From JAGPDF01 sp052035735 (GTDB lineage: Bacteria; Acidobacteriota; Thermoanaerobaculia; Multivoradales; JAGPDF01): 64,000 nucleotides of DNA. A program made the position numbers and the translations under genes. The notes under the pieces were generated by a model that was not told the origin of the DNA, ran no database searches, and was given only the letters and a program-made list of their open reading frames with translations. How positions within the stretch are numbered: position 1 is the first letter of the stretch; each line of letters begins with the position of its first letter. Positions 52,943-60,768 of the stretch are shown one piece after another. The stretch spans positions 16,045 through 80,044 of the forward strand of contig JBPOHI010000150.1 in NCBI GenBank assembly GCA_052035735.1, written 5' to 3'.

Positions 52943-53848
52943 ATGCTCACCCGGCTTTCCACCTATCTCTACCTTCGGCCTCGCCTCTCGCTGGCGCTGC
53001 TCCTGGGACCCCCGCTGCTGTGGCTCGGCGTGGCCTATCTCGGTTCGCTCTCCGCACTGCTGGTCCAGTCCCTCTTCAGCCTCGACCACTTCACCGGCCA
53101 GGTCGTGCGCCGGTTCACCCTCGCAACCTACGGCGAGCTCCTCACGCGCTCTCATCTCGACATCGTGGCGCGCACCGCGGGCATGGCCGCCGCGGTGACG
53201 GTGGCGTCGGCGATTCTCGCCTTTCCCCTCGCCTACTTCATGACCTTTCGCGCCTCGCCGCGGGCGCGCGGCTGGCTCTACCTGGCCGTCGTGCTGCCGC
53301 TCTGGTCGAGCTATCTGGTGCGCGTCTACGCGTGGAAACTGCTGTTGTCGAAGGAGGGCATCCTCTCCTGGCTGGCCGCGCACACCGGGACCGCAGGCCT
53401 CCTCCAGAGCTGGCTCGCGCTGCCGCTGGTCGGCGGCCCGTCGCTCGCGATCTCGACCACCGGGATGTTCCTCGCTTTCCTCTATGTCTGGCTGCCCTAC
53501 ATGATCCTGCCGATCCAGGCTGCGCTCGAGCGCGTTCCGCGTTCCCTGGTCGAGGCCTCCGGCGACCTCGGCGCCACGCCGCGCGCGACCTTTCTCCACG
53601 TCGTCCTGCCGCTCGTCTTTCCCGGCGTCGTCGCCGGCTCGATCTTCACTTTCTCCCTCACTCTCGGCGACTTCATCGTGCCGTCGGTGCTCGGCAACTC
53701 GAGCTACTTCATCGGCCAGGCGGTGCTGGCGCATCAGGGCACCTCGGGGAACATTCCGCTGGCGGCGGCCTTCACGCTCGTGCCGATGGCGCTGATGGGA
53801 ATCTACCTGTTGCTCGCGCGGCGCACCGGAGCGTTCGATGCCCTCTAG
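52943..53848 (+). CDS. ydcU: Polyamine-type ABC transporter permease (YdcU-like)
   Basis: 301 residues with six or seven hydrophobic helices. EAA loop: VEASGDLGATPRATFLHVVLPLVFPG. PLWSSYLVRVYAWKLLLSKEG and FTFSLTLGDFIVPSVLGNSSY are the PotB/YdcU-type periplasmic segments. ATG 52943 is chosen because upstream in-frame sequence is only the shadow of ydcT. It overlaps ydcV by 11 bases. Confidence 0.87.
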   Translation: MLTRLSTYLYLRPRLSLALLLGPPLLWLGVAYLGSLSALLVQSLFSLDHFTGQVVRRFTLATYGELLTRSHLDIVARTAGMAAAVTVASAILAFPLAYFMTFRASPRARGWLYLAVVLPLWSSYLVRVYAWKLLLSKEGILSWLAAHTGTAGLLQSWLALPLVGGPSLAISTTGMFLAFLYVWLPYMILPIQAALERVPRSLVEASGDLGATPRATFLHVVLPLVFPGVVAGSIFTFSLTLGDFIVPSVLGNSSYFIGQAVLAHQGTSGNIPLAAAFTLVPMALMGIYLLLARRTGAFDAL

Positions 53849-54644
53849 CCGGCGACGCGGCTGGGTGCTGGCGGCCGCCTCCGGCGCGGTGCTGCTCTTT
53901 CTGCACGGACCGATGGGGATCATTCTGCTCTATGCGTTCACGACGGACGACTCGAGCTACACCTTCCCGCCGCCGGGCCTGACCGCCCGTTGGCTGGGCG
54001 TCGCCTGGCAGCGCACCGATCTCTGGCAAGCGCTCGCCCTGTCGGTGCGCGTCGCCGCAGTGGCGACGCTCCTCGCCCTGGTCCTCGGAACGCTCGCCGC
54101 CGCCGCCGTCTGGCGCAGCCGGTTCTTCGGCCGCGAGGCGATCTCCTTCCTGCTCGTCCTGCCGATCGCGCTCCCGGGAATCGTCACCGGCATCGCGCTG
54201 CGCTCGGCGATCGGCTTGGCGGAGATCCCGTTCAGCTATTGGACGATCGTCGTGGGGCACGCGACTTTCTGCGTCGTGGTGGTCTACAACAACGCGCTCA
54301 CCCGCTTCCGGCGCACCGGCAACTCGCTGCTCGAGGCCTCGATGGACCTCGGGGCGAACGTCTTCCAGACCTTTCGCTACGTCCTGCTGCCCAACCTCGC
54401 CTCGGCCCTCCTGGCGGGCGGCATGCTCGCTTTCGCGCTGTCGTTCGACGAGGTGATCGTGACCACCTTCACCGCCGGGCAACAGGAGACCCTGCCACTG
54501 TGGATCTTCCGGCAGCTGACCCGCCCGCGCGACCGGCCGGTCACCAACGTCGTCGCGGTCTTCGTCGTCGCACTCACCTTCGTGCCGATCTTTCTCGCGC
54601 ACCGTCTCACGCGCGAGAAGGGCGATACCGGCAGTTCCCTCTGA
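53838..54644 (+). CDS. ydcV: Polyamine-type ABC transporter permease (YdcV-like)
   Basis: 268 residues, six helices. GIILLYAFTTDDSSYTFPPPG, the EAA loop LEASMDLGANVFQTFRYVLLPNLASA, and ALSFDEVIVTTFTAGQQETLPLWIF match YdcV/PotC. The start lies inside the 3' end of ydcU, a sign of coupling. It completes the four-gene importer and ends 18 bases from the convergent SulP gene. Confidence 0.87.
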   Translation: MPSSRRRGWVLAAASGAVLLFLHGPMGIILLYAFTTDDSSYTFPPPGLTARWLGVAWQRTDLWQALALSVRVAAVATLLALVLGTLAAAAVWRSRFFGREAISFLLVLPIALPGIVTGIALRSAIGLAEIPFSYWTIVVGHATFCVVVVYNNALTRFRRTGNSLLEASMDLGANVFQTFRYVLLPNLASALLAGGMLAFALSFDEVIVTTFTAGQQETLPLWIFRQLTRPRDRPVTNVVAVFVVALTFVPIFLAHRLTREKGDTGSSL

Positions 54645-54662
54645 GGTGCGCCTGGCGCTGGG

Positions 54663-56459
54663 CTAACCCTGGGCAGGCGGATGCGTGGGCGTAGGCGCAT
54701 TGGTCGCCGCGTCGGCCGCGGCGAGCGCCAGCGCCAGCGCTTTGTCGAACGACGTGCCGATCGCTAGCTCGCCTTCGCGGTTGCGCCAGCCGGCCTTGGC
54801 GAGCACGCGCAAGGGCCCGCTCTGCACCCCTGCGAGCACGACGAGCACGCCCGCCTGGCGGAGCTTCAGCACCGTCGAGTCGAGCGCCACCAGCCCGGTG
54901 GCGTCGAGCAGCGGCACCGCGCGCAGGTCGAAGACCACCACCTTGACGCCTTTGGCGACCGCGCGCACCGCCGTCATCGCCTTCTGCGCCGCGCCGAAAA
55001 AGAGCGGACCGGCGATCTCGTAGAGCAGCAGATTCGGCGGCAGGGGGCGATCGAGGTCGAGCTCCTCCGACGAGACCAACGAGACTCGCGACACCGCCGC
55101 CATGCGCTCCATGAAGAGGATCGACGCCAGCACGATGCCCACGGTCACCGCGACCACCATGTCGAAGAGCACGGTGAGGGCGAAGCAGGTGGCGAGCACG
55201 ACGATGTCGCTGCGCGGCGCCACCTTGAGGATGTGCAGGATGTGCTTGCCTTCGGCCATGCGCACCGCGACGTGGAGCAGCAGGGCGGCGAGCGCCGCCA
55301 TCGGCAGGCGCCCCATCAAGGGTGCGAAGGCGATCACCGCGACCAGGACGAACAGGGCGTGGAAAACCGAGGCGAGCGGCGATCGGGCGCCGGCGCGGAC
55401 GTTGGTCGCCGTGCGCGCAATGGCGCCGGTGGCGGCGAAGCCGCCGAAAAAGGGTGCGACGAAGTTGCCGATGCCCTGCGCCAGAAGCTCGCTGTCCGGA
55501 TCGTGCTTCTTGCCGGTCATCCCGTCCGCCACCACCGCCGACAGCAGCGACTCGATGGCGCCGAGGATCGCGATGGTGAAAGCCGCGGGCAGCAGGGCGC
55601 GGATGAGGTCGAACGAAAGGACCAGCGGTTCGCCGCCGCCGCCGGGGAGGCGCCAGGGCAGGAGCGGCGTCGGCGGCAGCCGGGGAATGCCCGGCCGCAC
55701 GGCACCATCGAACAGGTAAGTGAAGCGGTCGTCGATGGTGACCACCGAGAAGCCCGGCCACCAACGGGCGGCGAAGTGCGCCGCGAGACCGGCGAGCAGC
55801 AGCGCGACGAGCGGCGCGGGCACGCGCTTCGACAGCAACGGCCAGCCGAGCAGGACGAGGACGGTGAAGGCGCCGATCGAGAAGTCGGCGAGATGCGCGG
55901 TGGGCAGCGCGCGCACCAGCACGGCCAGGCGGTCGAGATAGTCGGGTGGCAGCTCGGAGACTTCGAGGCCGAGGAGGTCCTTGAGCTGCAGCGTGCCGAT
56001 GACCAGGGCAATACCGGCGGTGAAGCCGGTGGTCACCGGGTAGGGCACGAACTCGATGAAGCGGCCCATGCGCGCGAGGCCCATCGCCATCAGGATCATC
56101 CCCGCCATCATCGTCGCGAGCAGCAGACCGCCGAGGCCGAAGCGGGTGGCGATCGGCGCCAGGATGACGACGAAGGCGGCGGTCGGACCGGCGACCTGGA
56201 CCTTGGATCCGCCGAGCAGGGCGATGAGCGCCCCCGCCACGATCGCGGTGTACAGCCCGTGTTGCGGCGCGACACCGGAAGCGATGGCGAGCGCCATCGA
56301 CAGCGGCAGCGCCACCACTCCGACCACCATGCCGGCCCCCAGGTCGGCCTTGAGGTCGGCGGCGGTGTAGCCTTTGCGCCATGCCCGGCGAAGGGCGCTG
56401 GCGACACGGACTTTCGGCGAACGGACGAGCGTGGTGGAGCTGGAGGAGAGCGGCGTCAT
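54663..56459 (-). CDS. SulP-family anion transporter with STAS domain
   Basis: 598 residues. KADLGAGMVVGVVALPLSMALAIASGVAP and GGSKVQVAGPTAAFVVILAP are the SulP core signatures; about 12 membrane segments follow, then a C-terminal STAS domain (~445-560) with VKVVVFDLRAVPLLDATGLVAL, where the conserved Asp-Ala-Thr/Ser-Gly forms the nucleotide-like site. SulP proteins move sulfate, bicarbonate or dicarboxylates such as succinate (DauA). Succinate export or import would suit the polyamine-to-succinate route nearby, but this cannot be decided. The ATG at 56459 overlaps the ATG of the divergent DUF3293 gene. Confidence 0.85.
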   Translation of the reverse strand: MTPLSSSSTTLVRSPKVRVASALRRAWRKGYTAADLKADLGAGMVVGVVALPLSMALAIASGVAPQHGLYTAIVAGALIALLGGSKVQVAGPTAAFVVILAPIATRFGLGGLLLATMMAGMILMAMGLARMGRFIEFVPYPVTTGFTAGIALVIGTLQLKDLLGLEVSELPPDYLDRLAVLVRALPTAHLADFSIGAFTVLVLLGWPLLSKRVPAPLVALLLAGLAAHFAARWWPGFSVVTIDDRFTYLFDGAVRPGIPRLPPTPLLPWRLPGGGGEPLVLSFDLIRALLPAAFTIAILGAIESLLSAVVADGMTGKKHDPDSELLAQGIGNFVAPFFGGFAATGAIARTATNVRAGARSPLASVFHALFVLVAVIAFAPLMGRLPMAALAALLLHVAVRMAEGKHILHILKVAPRSDIVVLATCFALTVLFDMVVAVTVGIVLASILFMERMAAVSRVSLVSSEELDLDRPLPPNLLLYEIAGPLFFGAAQKAMTAVRAVAKGVKVVVFDLRAVPLLDATGLVALDSTVLKLRQAGVLVVLAGVQSGPLRVLAKAGWRNREGELAIGTSFDKALALALAAADAATNAPTPTHPPAQG

Positions 56460-56937
56460 GTGTCAAAGAGACCGTGCGGTACCGAATCCGGGAAGCGCGT
56501 CCGGACTTTCCGACGAACTCGCGGGATCCTATTCCCGGGCAGTCTATCGCGTCGATACGGTCCCTTCGCCGGTCTACCTGACCGTCGGCCATCCGAGCCC
56601 GGAGCTCGATCGCTGGCTGGCGTCGGCGGGGGTGACCCGGTTCGCCTTCCTCTCGGCCGCCAACCCCGGCTCGGTGAGGCTTGCCGACGACGAGAATCGT
56701 CGCCGGCACGAGCTTCTGATCGCTCGCCTTGCGGCGATCGGTCTGCCGGCCGTCGCGGGCGAAAGCTACGATCCGGCGGACGGTGGATGGCGCGAGGCGA
56801 GTCTGCTGGTAGCGGGGATCGAGCAGAGCGCAGCACTCGCTGTCGCGCGGGAGTTCGGGCAGGCGGCGCTGCTCTGCGGCACCATCGGCGAAGCGGTGGA
56901 GCTCGTGCCCGCCGCCGCGCCGGCCGGCGAGATCTAG
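56458..56937 (+). CDS. DUF3293 domain protein
   Basis: 159 residues. AYRV-type YSRAVYRVDTVPSPVYLTVG, FAFLSAANPGS, ENRRRHELLIARLAAIGLP, DGGWREASLLVAGIEQSAAL and EFGQAALLCG match DUF3293, a small domain of unknown function. GGAGGAG about nine bases before ATG 56458 supports that start. The start codon overlaps the divergent sulP start (CATG), and the stop shares CTAG with the convergent kinase-like gene stop (56934-56937), so the gene is completely enclosed without spacers. Confidence 0.7.
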   Translation: MCQRDRAVPNPGSASGLSDELAGSYSRAVYRVDTVPSPVYLTVGHPSPELDRWLASAGVTRFAFLSAANPGSVRLADDENRRRHELLIARLAAIGLPAVAGESYDPADGGWREASLLVAGIEQSAALAVAREFGQAALLCGTIGEAVELVPAAAPAGEI

Positions 56938-58868
56938 CTGCCGATCTTCTTCTGCGCCTCTCTGTAGCGCGGCGAGGTCGTGGGAACCAGCGCGTAGGTG
57001 CTCTTCGCCTTGGCGACGTCCTTCAGGCGGCGCTCGTAGATCTCGGCAGCCTGAAACCAGGTGTCGAAGCGCGTCTTCGGAAAGTGCCGCCCAAGATCTT
57101 CGTAGGCCTTGGTCGCGAGATCCCAGCGCTTCAGATCCTCGTACATCTGGCCGAGCTCCCAGAAGGCCTTCTCTGCCACCGGTTCGCCGGCGAACCGGGC
57201 GGTCAGATCACGGTAGGTCGCAAGTGCCGCCGGGACTGTCGTGCCGAGCGACGGATCGCGCAGCGTGGCGCGCTGCTCGCGCTCGATCTCCGCCTTGGCG
57301 GCGAGCGCACGGGCCGACCAGGGCGAGGCCGGGTAGTTCGCGGCGCAGTCGGCGTAGAGCCGCTTCGCCTCCTCGGTGGTCTTCTTGCTGTCGCCGGCCT
57401 GCACCAGTTTCGCCTGCTGGTAGGCCGCTTCTGCCGCGCGCGGATCGTTCTTGAAGCGGCTCTGGATCTCGACGTAGGTCCCCAGCGCCTCCTTGCTGCG
57501 CTGCAAGCCGACCTGGGATCGCGCGATGAGGAAGTAGCCCTCGATCGCTACCGGACTCGACGGGTAGGTCGCCACCAGCGCCTGGGCATCCGCGAGCGCC
57601 TGATCGAACAGCCGGGCGTCGAACTTGCCGCGCGCCACCTCGAGCTCGGCGATCGCCGGGTCGGGTGCCGGCTTGGCAGGCTTGGGCTTGGTTTCGGCGG
57701 CGATCGGAGCGTTCGTCGGCGGCGGCGCGAGCTCCTTCTTCGGCTTGGCCACCTCCTTCTCGGCAACTTCGGCCGTCGGCGCCACCACGAGAGCCGGCGC
57801 TGGAGGGGCGGTCGCCGCGGATTCGACCGCGGGCGGTGTCGGCGTCGGAGCCGCCGCGGGATCTGCTGCGCTCGTCGCGGCCGGCGGTGCGCTCGAGGCG
57901 GGTGGCGCCGCCGGATGGAGCAACATCCAGGCGCCGGCCCCTACCAGTGCCACCGCCAGCAGACCGAACAGGATCATCACCCCCCGGCTGCCGAGCGGGC
58001 TCGTCGAGCCCAGCAGCTTCGAGGTTCCGCGCTTCAGACCCTGCAGCTCGTCGAGCAGCTGGAATCGCATCATCTCTTCGAGCTTTTCGACCTGCTCGAT
58101 CAGCTGGCCCACCGACGGGAAGCGCTTCCCGGGATCAGTGGCCAGGCACTTCAGCACGATCGGATCGATCTCCGAGGGCAGTTCGCGATTGAGCTCCGCC
58201 GGGAGACTGAACTTGCCGAGAGGAATGCGTCCGGTCAGGGCCTCGTAGAAGACTACGCCGAGCGCGTAAATGTCGGCGCGATGGTCGACGGCCGCCCCCT
58301 CGACCGCCTGCTCCGGAGCGAGGTAGCTCAACGTCCCGAGCGACATCTCCTTGGTGGTCAGGTTGCCCAGCTTGCGTGCAACCGAGTCGAAACGGCTGAT
58401 GCCGAAGTGGGCGAGCTTGACGGTCGAAAGCGTCGCGGAGACCAGGATGTTGCGCGGGTTGAGGTCGCGATGAACGATACCTTCGCGGTGCGCCGCCTCC
58501 AACGCGCGTCCCACCTGCTTGACGACCTGTACGACCTCCTGCAGCGAGAGCCGGCGCCGGCGCAACACGACGTCGAGCGAGGTGCCTTCGACGTACTCCA
58601 TGACGAGAAAGGCCCGATCCCCATCCTCGCCACGGTCGACTATCTGGACGATGTTGGGGTGGGAAAGGCCCGCTACGGCATCGGCCTCCCGGTAGAAGCG
58701 TGACCGTGCCTCCGCATCGCGCGCGATCTCGTCGGACAGGACCTTGAGCGCAACGATCCGTCCGCTCGCGGTCTCCTGAGCCTTGTAGACCGTGCCCGTC
58801 GATCCTTTGCCAAGGGGCTCGAGGAGGTCGTACCGCCCTATCCGAGGAGAAATCTCAGACGGAGCCAT
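56934..58868 (-). CDS. Kinase-like TPR protein with degenerate catalytic site (HFG instead of DFG)
   Basis: 644 residues. Kinase fold: LGKGSTGTVYKA (glycine loop), IVALKVL lysine, HRDLNPRN with Asp135 and Asn140, then AHFGISR where His154 replaces the metal-binding Asp of DFG, and Asn137 replaces the usual Lys of HRDLK. YLAPEQ and YALGVVFYEALTG complete the C-lobe. The two changes suggest weak or absent phosphotransfer, i.e. a pseudokinase. After the kinase come a membrane helix (VMILFGLLAVALVGAGAWML, ~310-330), a long Ala/Pro/Thr linker and a C-terminal set of TPR-like repeats (KLVQAGDSKKTTEEAKRLY, LTARFAGEPVAEKAF) as in YbgF/BamD-type proteins. The start lies inside the 3' end of the MscS-FHA gene (14-base overlap), so the two are translated together. 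Confidence 0.8.
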   Translation of the reverse strand: MAPSEISPRIGRYDLLEPLGKGSTGTVYKAQETASGRIVALKVLSDEIARDAEARSRFYREADAVAGLSHPNIVQIVDRGEDGDRAFLVMEYVEGTSLDVVLRRRRLSLQEVVQVVKQVGRALEAAHREGIVHRDLNPRNILVSATLSTVKLAHFGISRFDSVARKLGNLTTKEMSLGTLSYLAPEQAVEGAAVDHRADIYALGVVFYEALTGRIPLGKFSLPAELNRELPSEIDPIVLKCLATDPGKRFPSVGQLIEQVEKLEEMMRFQLLDELQGLKRGTSKLLGSTSPLGSRGVMILFGLLAVALVGAGAWMLLHPAAPPASSAPPAATSAADPAAAPTPTPPAVESAATAPPAPALVVAPTAEVAEKEVAKPKKELAPPPTNAPIAAETKPKPAKPAPDPAIAELEVARGKFDARLFDQALADAQALVATYPSSPVAIEGYFLIARSQVGLQRSKEALGTYVEIQSRFKNDPRAAEAAYQQAKLVQAGDSKKTTEEAKRLYADCAANYPASPWSARALAAKAEIEREQRATLRDPSLGTTVPAALATYRDLTARFAGEPVAEKAFWELGQMYEDLKRWDLATKAYEDLGRHFPKTRFDTWFQAAEIYERRLKDVAKAKSTYALVPTTSPRYREAQKKIGS

Positions 58869-60123
58869 GCGCCTCGAACACCAAAACGGTATCGCCGATC
58901 GAGATGCGGTCGAGATGACGCAGCACGGCACGGGTCACCGGTTGTCCGTTCACCTTCGTGCCGTTGCTGGTTTCGAGGTCGGTCAACACGAAGCCCTCCG
59001 GCTGCGATTCGATAGCGATGTGCTCCTTGCTCGCCTGGGTGTCCGAGAGCGCAAGGTCGCAGCTGCGAGAACGACCGATCACGACGCGCGAACTGCCGAG
59101 CGCGAGATCCCCTCCGGACTCCGGGCCGAGCGCCACGAAGAGCCGACCCTCGGCAGACGCGGATGGAGCTTTCTGCCGGCGCGGGGCCACTTGAAGCGTG
59201 CGGATGGGAAATGGGATGACGATGCCGCGACGGCCGAACTCCTCCCAGACGCGGCTGCGGACGTCGCTCTGGATACGCGGCCGCTGCCCGATATCCTCGA
59301 TCCAGATGCGCAGCTCGTAGCGAATCGCGCTGTCGTCGAATCCGAGCACGAAGACGTCGGGTGTCGGCTTCTCGAGAATTCCGGGAATACCCTCGGCGGA
59401 CGCGAGCAGGGCCTGTTTCACGCGATAAGGAGGCGTCTTGTACTCGGCCGAAACGACGACCCGTTCGAGGTGCAACGGATGGGGGTAGTAGTAGTTGACG
59501 ATCCGCTCTTGCGCCATGGTGGCGTTCGGGACGATCAGATTGTCGCTGTCGCGGGTTCGCAAGTGGGTCGTACGCCACGAGATCGAGACGACACGGCCTT
59601 CGGTATCGCCAACCTTGATCCAGTCGTTGATCCGGTAGGGCTTTTCCAAACCGATGACGACACCGGCGAAGATATTGCCCAGGATCGGCTGCAGCGCGAG
59701 ACCGATGACCAGCGAGGTGATCGCCGAGCCGGTGACGAGCGCTCCCAGGTTGGCGCCCGGGAAGCTGAACTTGAAGGTGACGAGGGCGGCGATGAAGTAG
59801 GCCGCGCCGACGCTCACCATCGGCAGGAGATTCGGCAGACGGACGCCCCGGTGCGGGAGAACGAGATCGAAATAGACCATCCCGGCGAGGCGGATGACGG
59901 TGATCGCGCCGAGGAAGAGCAGCACCCAGGAGAGCACCTGGTCGAAGTTCTCGTACTTGCCGGGCGTAAACAGCGTGAAGACCCGGAGCCCGGCGGCGAT
60001 GGCACCGACGATCAGCACGAACGACAGCTGGCGGACGATGAGCAGCCGGCGCAGCGAGGCGACGATCGAGATGAGGATCGCCGTCAGGGCGAGACTGGAG
60101 AGGATGGTGAGAGCTAGGCGCAC
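58855..60123 (-). CDS. MscS-family mechanosensitive channel fused to a C-terminal FHA domain
   Basis: 422 residues from GTG 60123 (TTG 60147 possible). Three or four N-terminal helices, then the MscS pore helix and beta domain: GSAITSLVIGLALQPILGNIFAGVVI, KPYRINDWIKVGDTEGRV, ISWRTTHLRTRDSDNLIVPN. MscS proteins end after the alpha/beta domain; here residues ~345-422 add an FHA domain: VVIGRSRSCDLALSD, SKEHIAIE, TSNGTKVNGQPV and RISIGDTVLVF, with the Arg, Ser and His of the phosphothreonine site and the NGT/NG loop. FHA domains read phosphothreonine, so channel opening or assembly may respond to Ser/Thr kinase signalling. The downstream gene overlapping by 14 bases encodes a kinase-like protein. 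Confidence 0.83.
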   Translation of the reverse strand: MRLALTILSSLALTAILISIVASLRRLLIVRQLSFVLIVGAIAAGLRVFTLFTPGKYENFDQVLSWVLLFLGAITVIRLAGMVYFDLVLPHRGVRLPNLLPMVSVGAAYFIAALVTFKFSFPGANLGALVTGSAITSLVIGLALQPILGNIFAGVVIGLEKPYRINDWIKVGDTEGRVVSISWRTTHLRTRDSDNLIVPNATMAQERIVNYYYPHPLHLERVVVSAEYKTPPYRVKQALLASAEGIPGILEKPTPDVFVLGFDDSAIRYELRIWIEDIGQRPRIQSDVRSRVWEEFGRRGIVIPFPIRTLQVAPRRQKAPSASAEGRLFVALGPESGGDLALGSSRVVIGRSRSCDLALSDTQASKEHIAIESQPEGFVLTDLETSNGTKVNGQPVTRAVLRHLDRISIGDTVLVFEAHGSV

Positions 60124-60233
60124 GGTTTCATTGGGGAAATACGGCAAGCGCGTCGAAAGCGGGCCAAAGATAACACAGGGGTTGGGGCGAAACGCTCCCC
60201 AACCCCCCACTGCTGCAGCCGATTCCCGGCGTG

Positions 60234-60638
60234 CTACTCGCGCGGGATGAGGGCGCCCAACACCGCGCCGCGCACCACGCCGCCGATCACTCCGATACCG
60301 CCCCAGCACCAGCCGAGGTAGTAGGGGAACCCGCCGATCACCAGCGGGTTGTAGAAGCCGGTGAAGAAGTGGGCGATGCCGAAGAAGAGACCGAACATCG
60401 CGCCGCCCTTCCAACCCGCCGCCCAGGAGGAACGTGTGCGGGCGAAGAGAATCGCGACACCGAGGCTCACGGCGATCGACACGGCGAAGAACTTCGCGGG
60501 ATTGGCCTCCGTCTGGCTGAAGGCCTCGGTGTACTTCTTGTAGGTCTCCGCGAGCAGGATGCCGTGCATCACGAAGTCGACGAGATTGGTGACGATGCCG
60601 GCGACGACACCGCCCAGGACGATGCGAGTCCAGTTCAT
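60234..60638 (-). CDS. Small polytopic membrane protein of unknown function
   Basis: 134 residues with about four hydrophobic helices: VLGGVVAGIVTNLVDFVMHG, FFAVSIAVSLGVAILFA, GGAMFGLFFGIAHFF and IGVIGGVVRGAVLGAL. A conserved-looking VDFVMHG in helix 1 and a PYYLGWCWGG loop are visible, but I do not recognise the family. It lies 110 bases upstream of the MscS-FHA gene on the same strand. GTG/ATG choice is clear at ATG 60638. A 130-base gap at 60639-60768 separates it from the divergent membrane protein gene. Confidence 0.6.
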   Translation of the reverse strand: MNWTRIVLGGVVAGIVTNLVDFVMHGILLAETYKKYTEAFSQTEANPAKFFAVSIAVSLGVAILFARTRSSWAAGWKGGAMFGLFFGIAHFFTGFYNPLVIGGFPYYLGWCWGGIGVIGGVVRGAVLGALIPRE

Positions 60639-60768
60639 GGCGCTCCCCCCCGATGTGCCGCGCGGGTGGCGCGGCGGATTTGGAATACTGGCGCGGAGCC
60701 TAGCTCAGGCAAGCCGCCTGTCAAGCAGCGGCGCCACCACCGAGGCATGGCGGTGTTAGCGTTCCGCG

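Noticed and set aside
55233..58703. 1156-codon plus-strand open frame
   Set aside because: Runs antisense through sulP and the kinase-like gene; low-complexity Arg/Gly/Glu sequence, no start signal.
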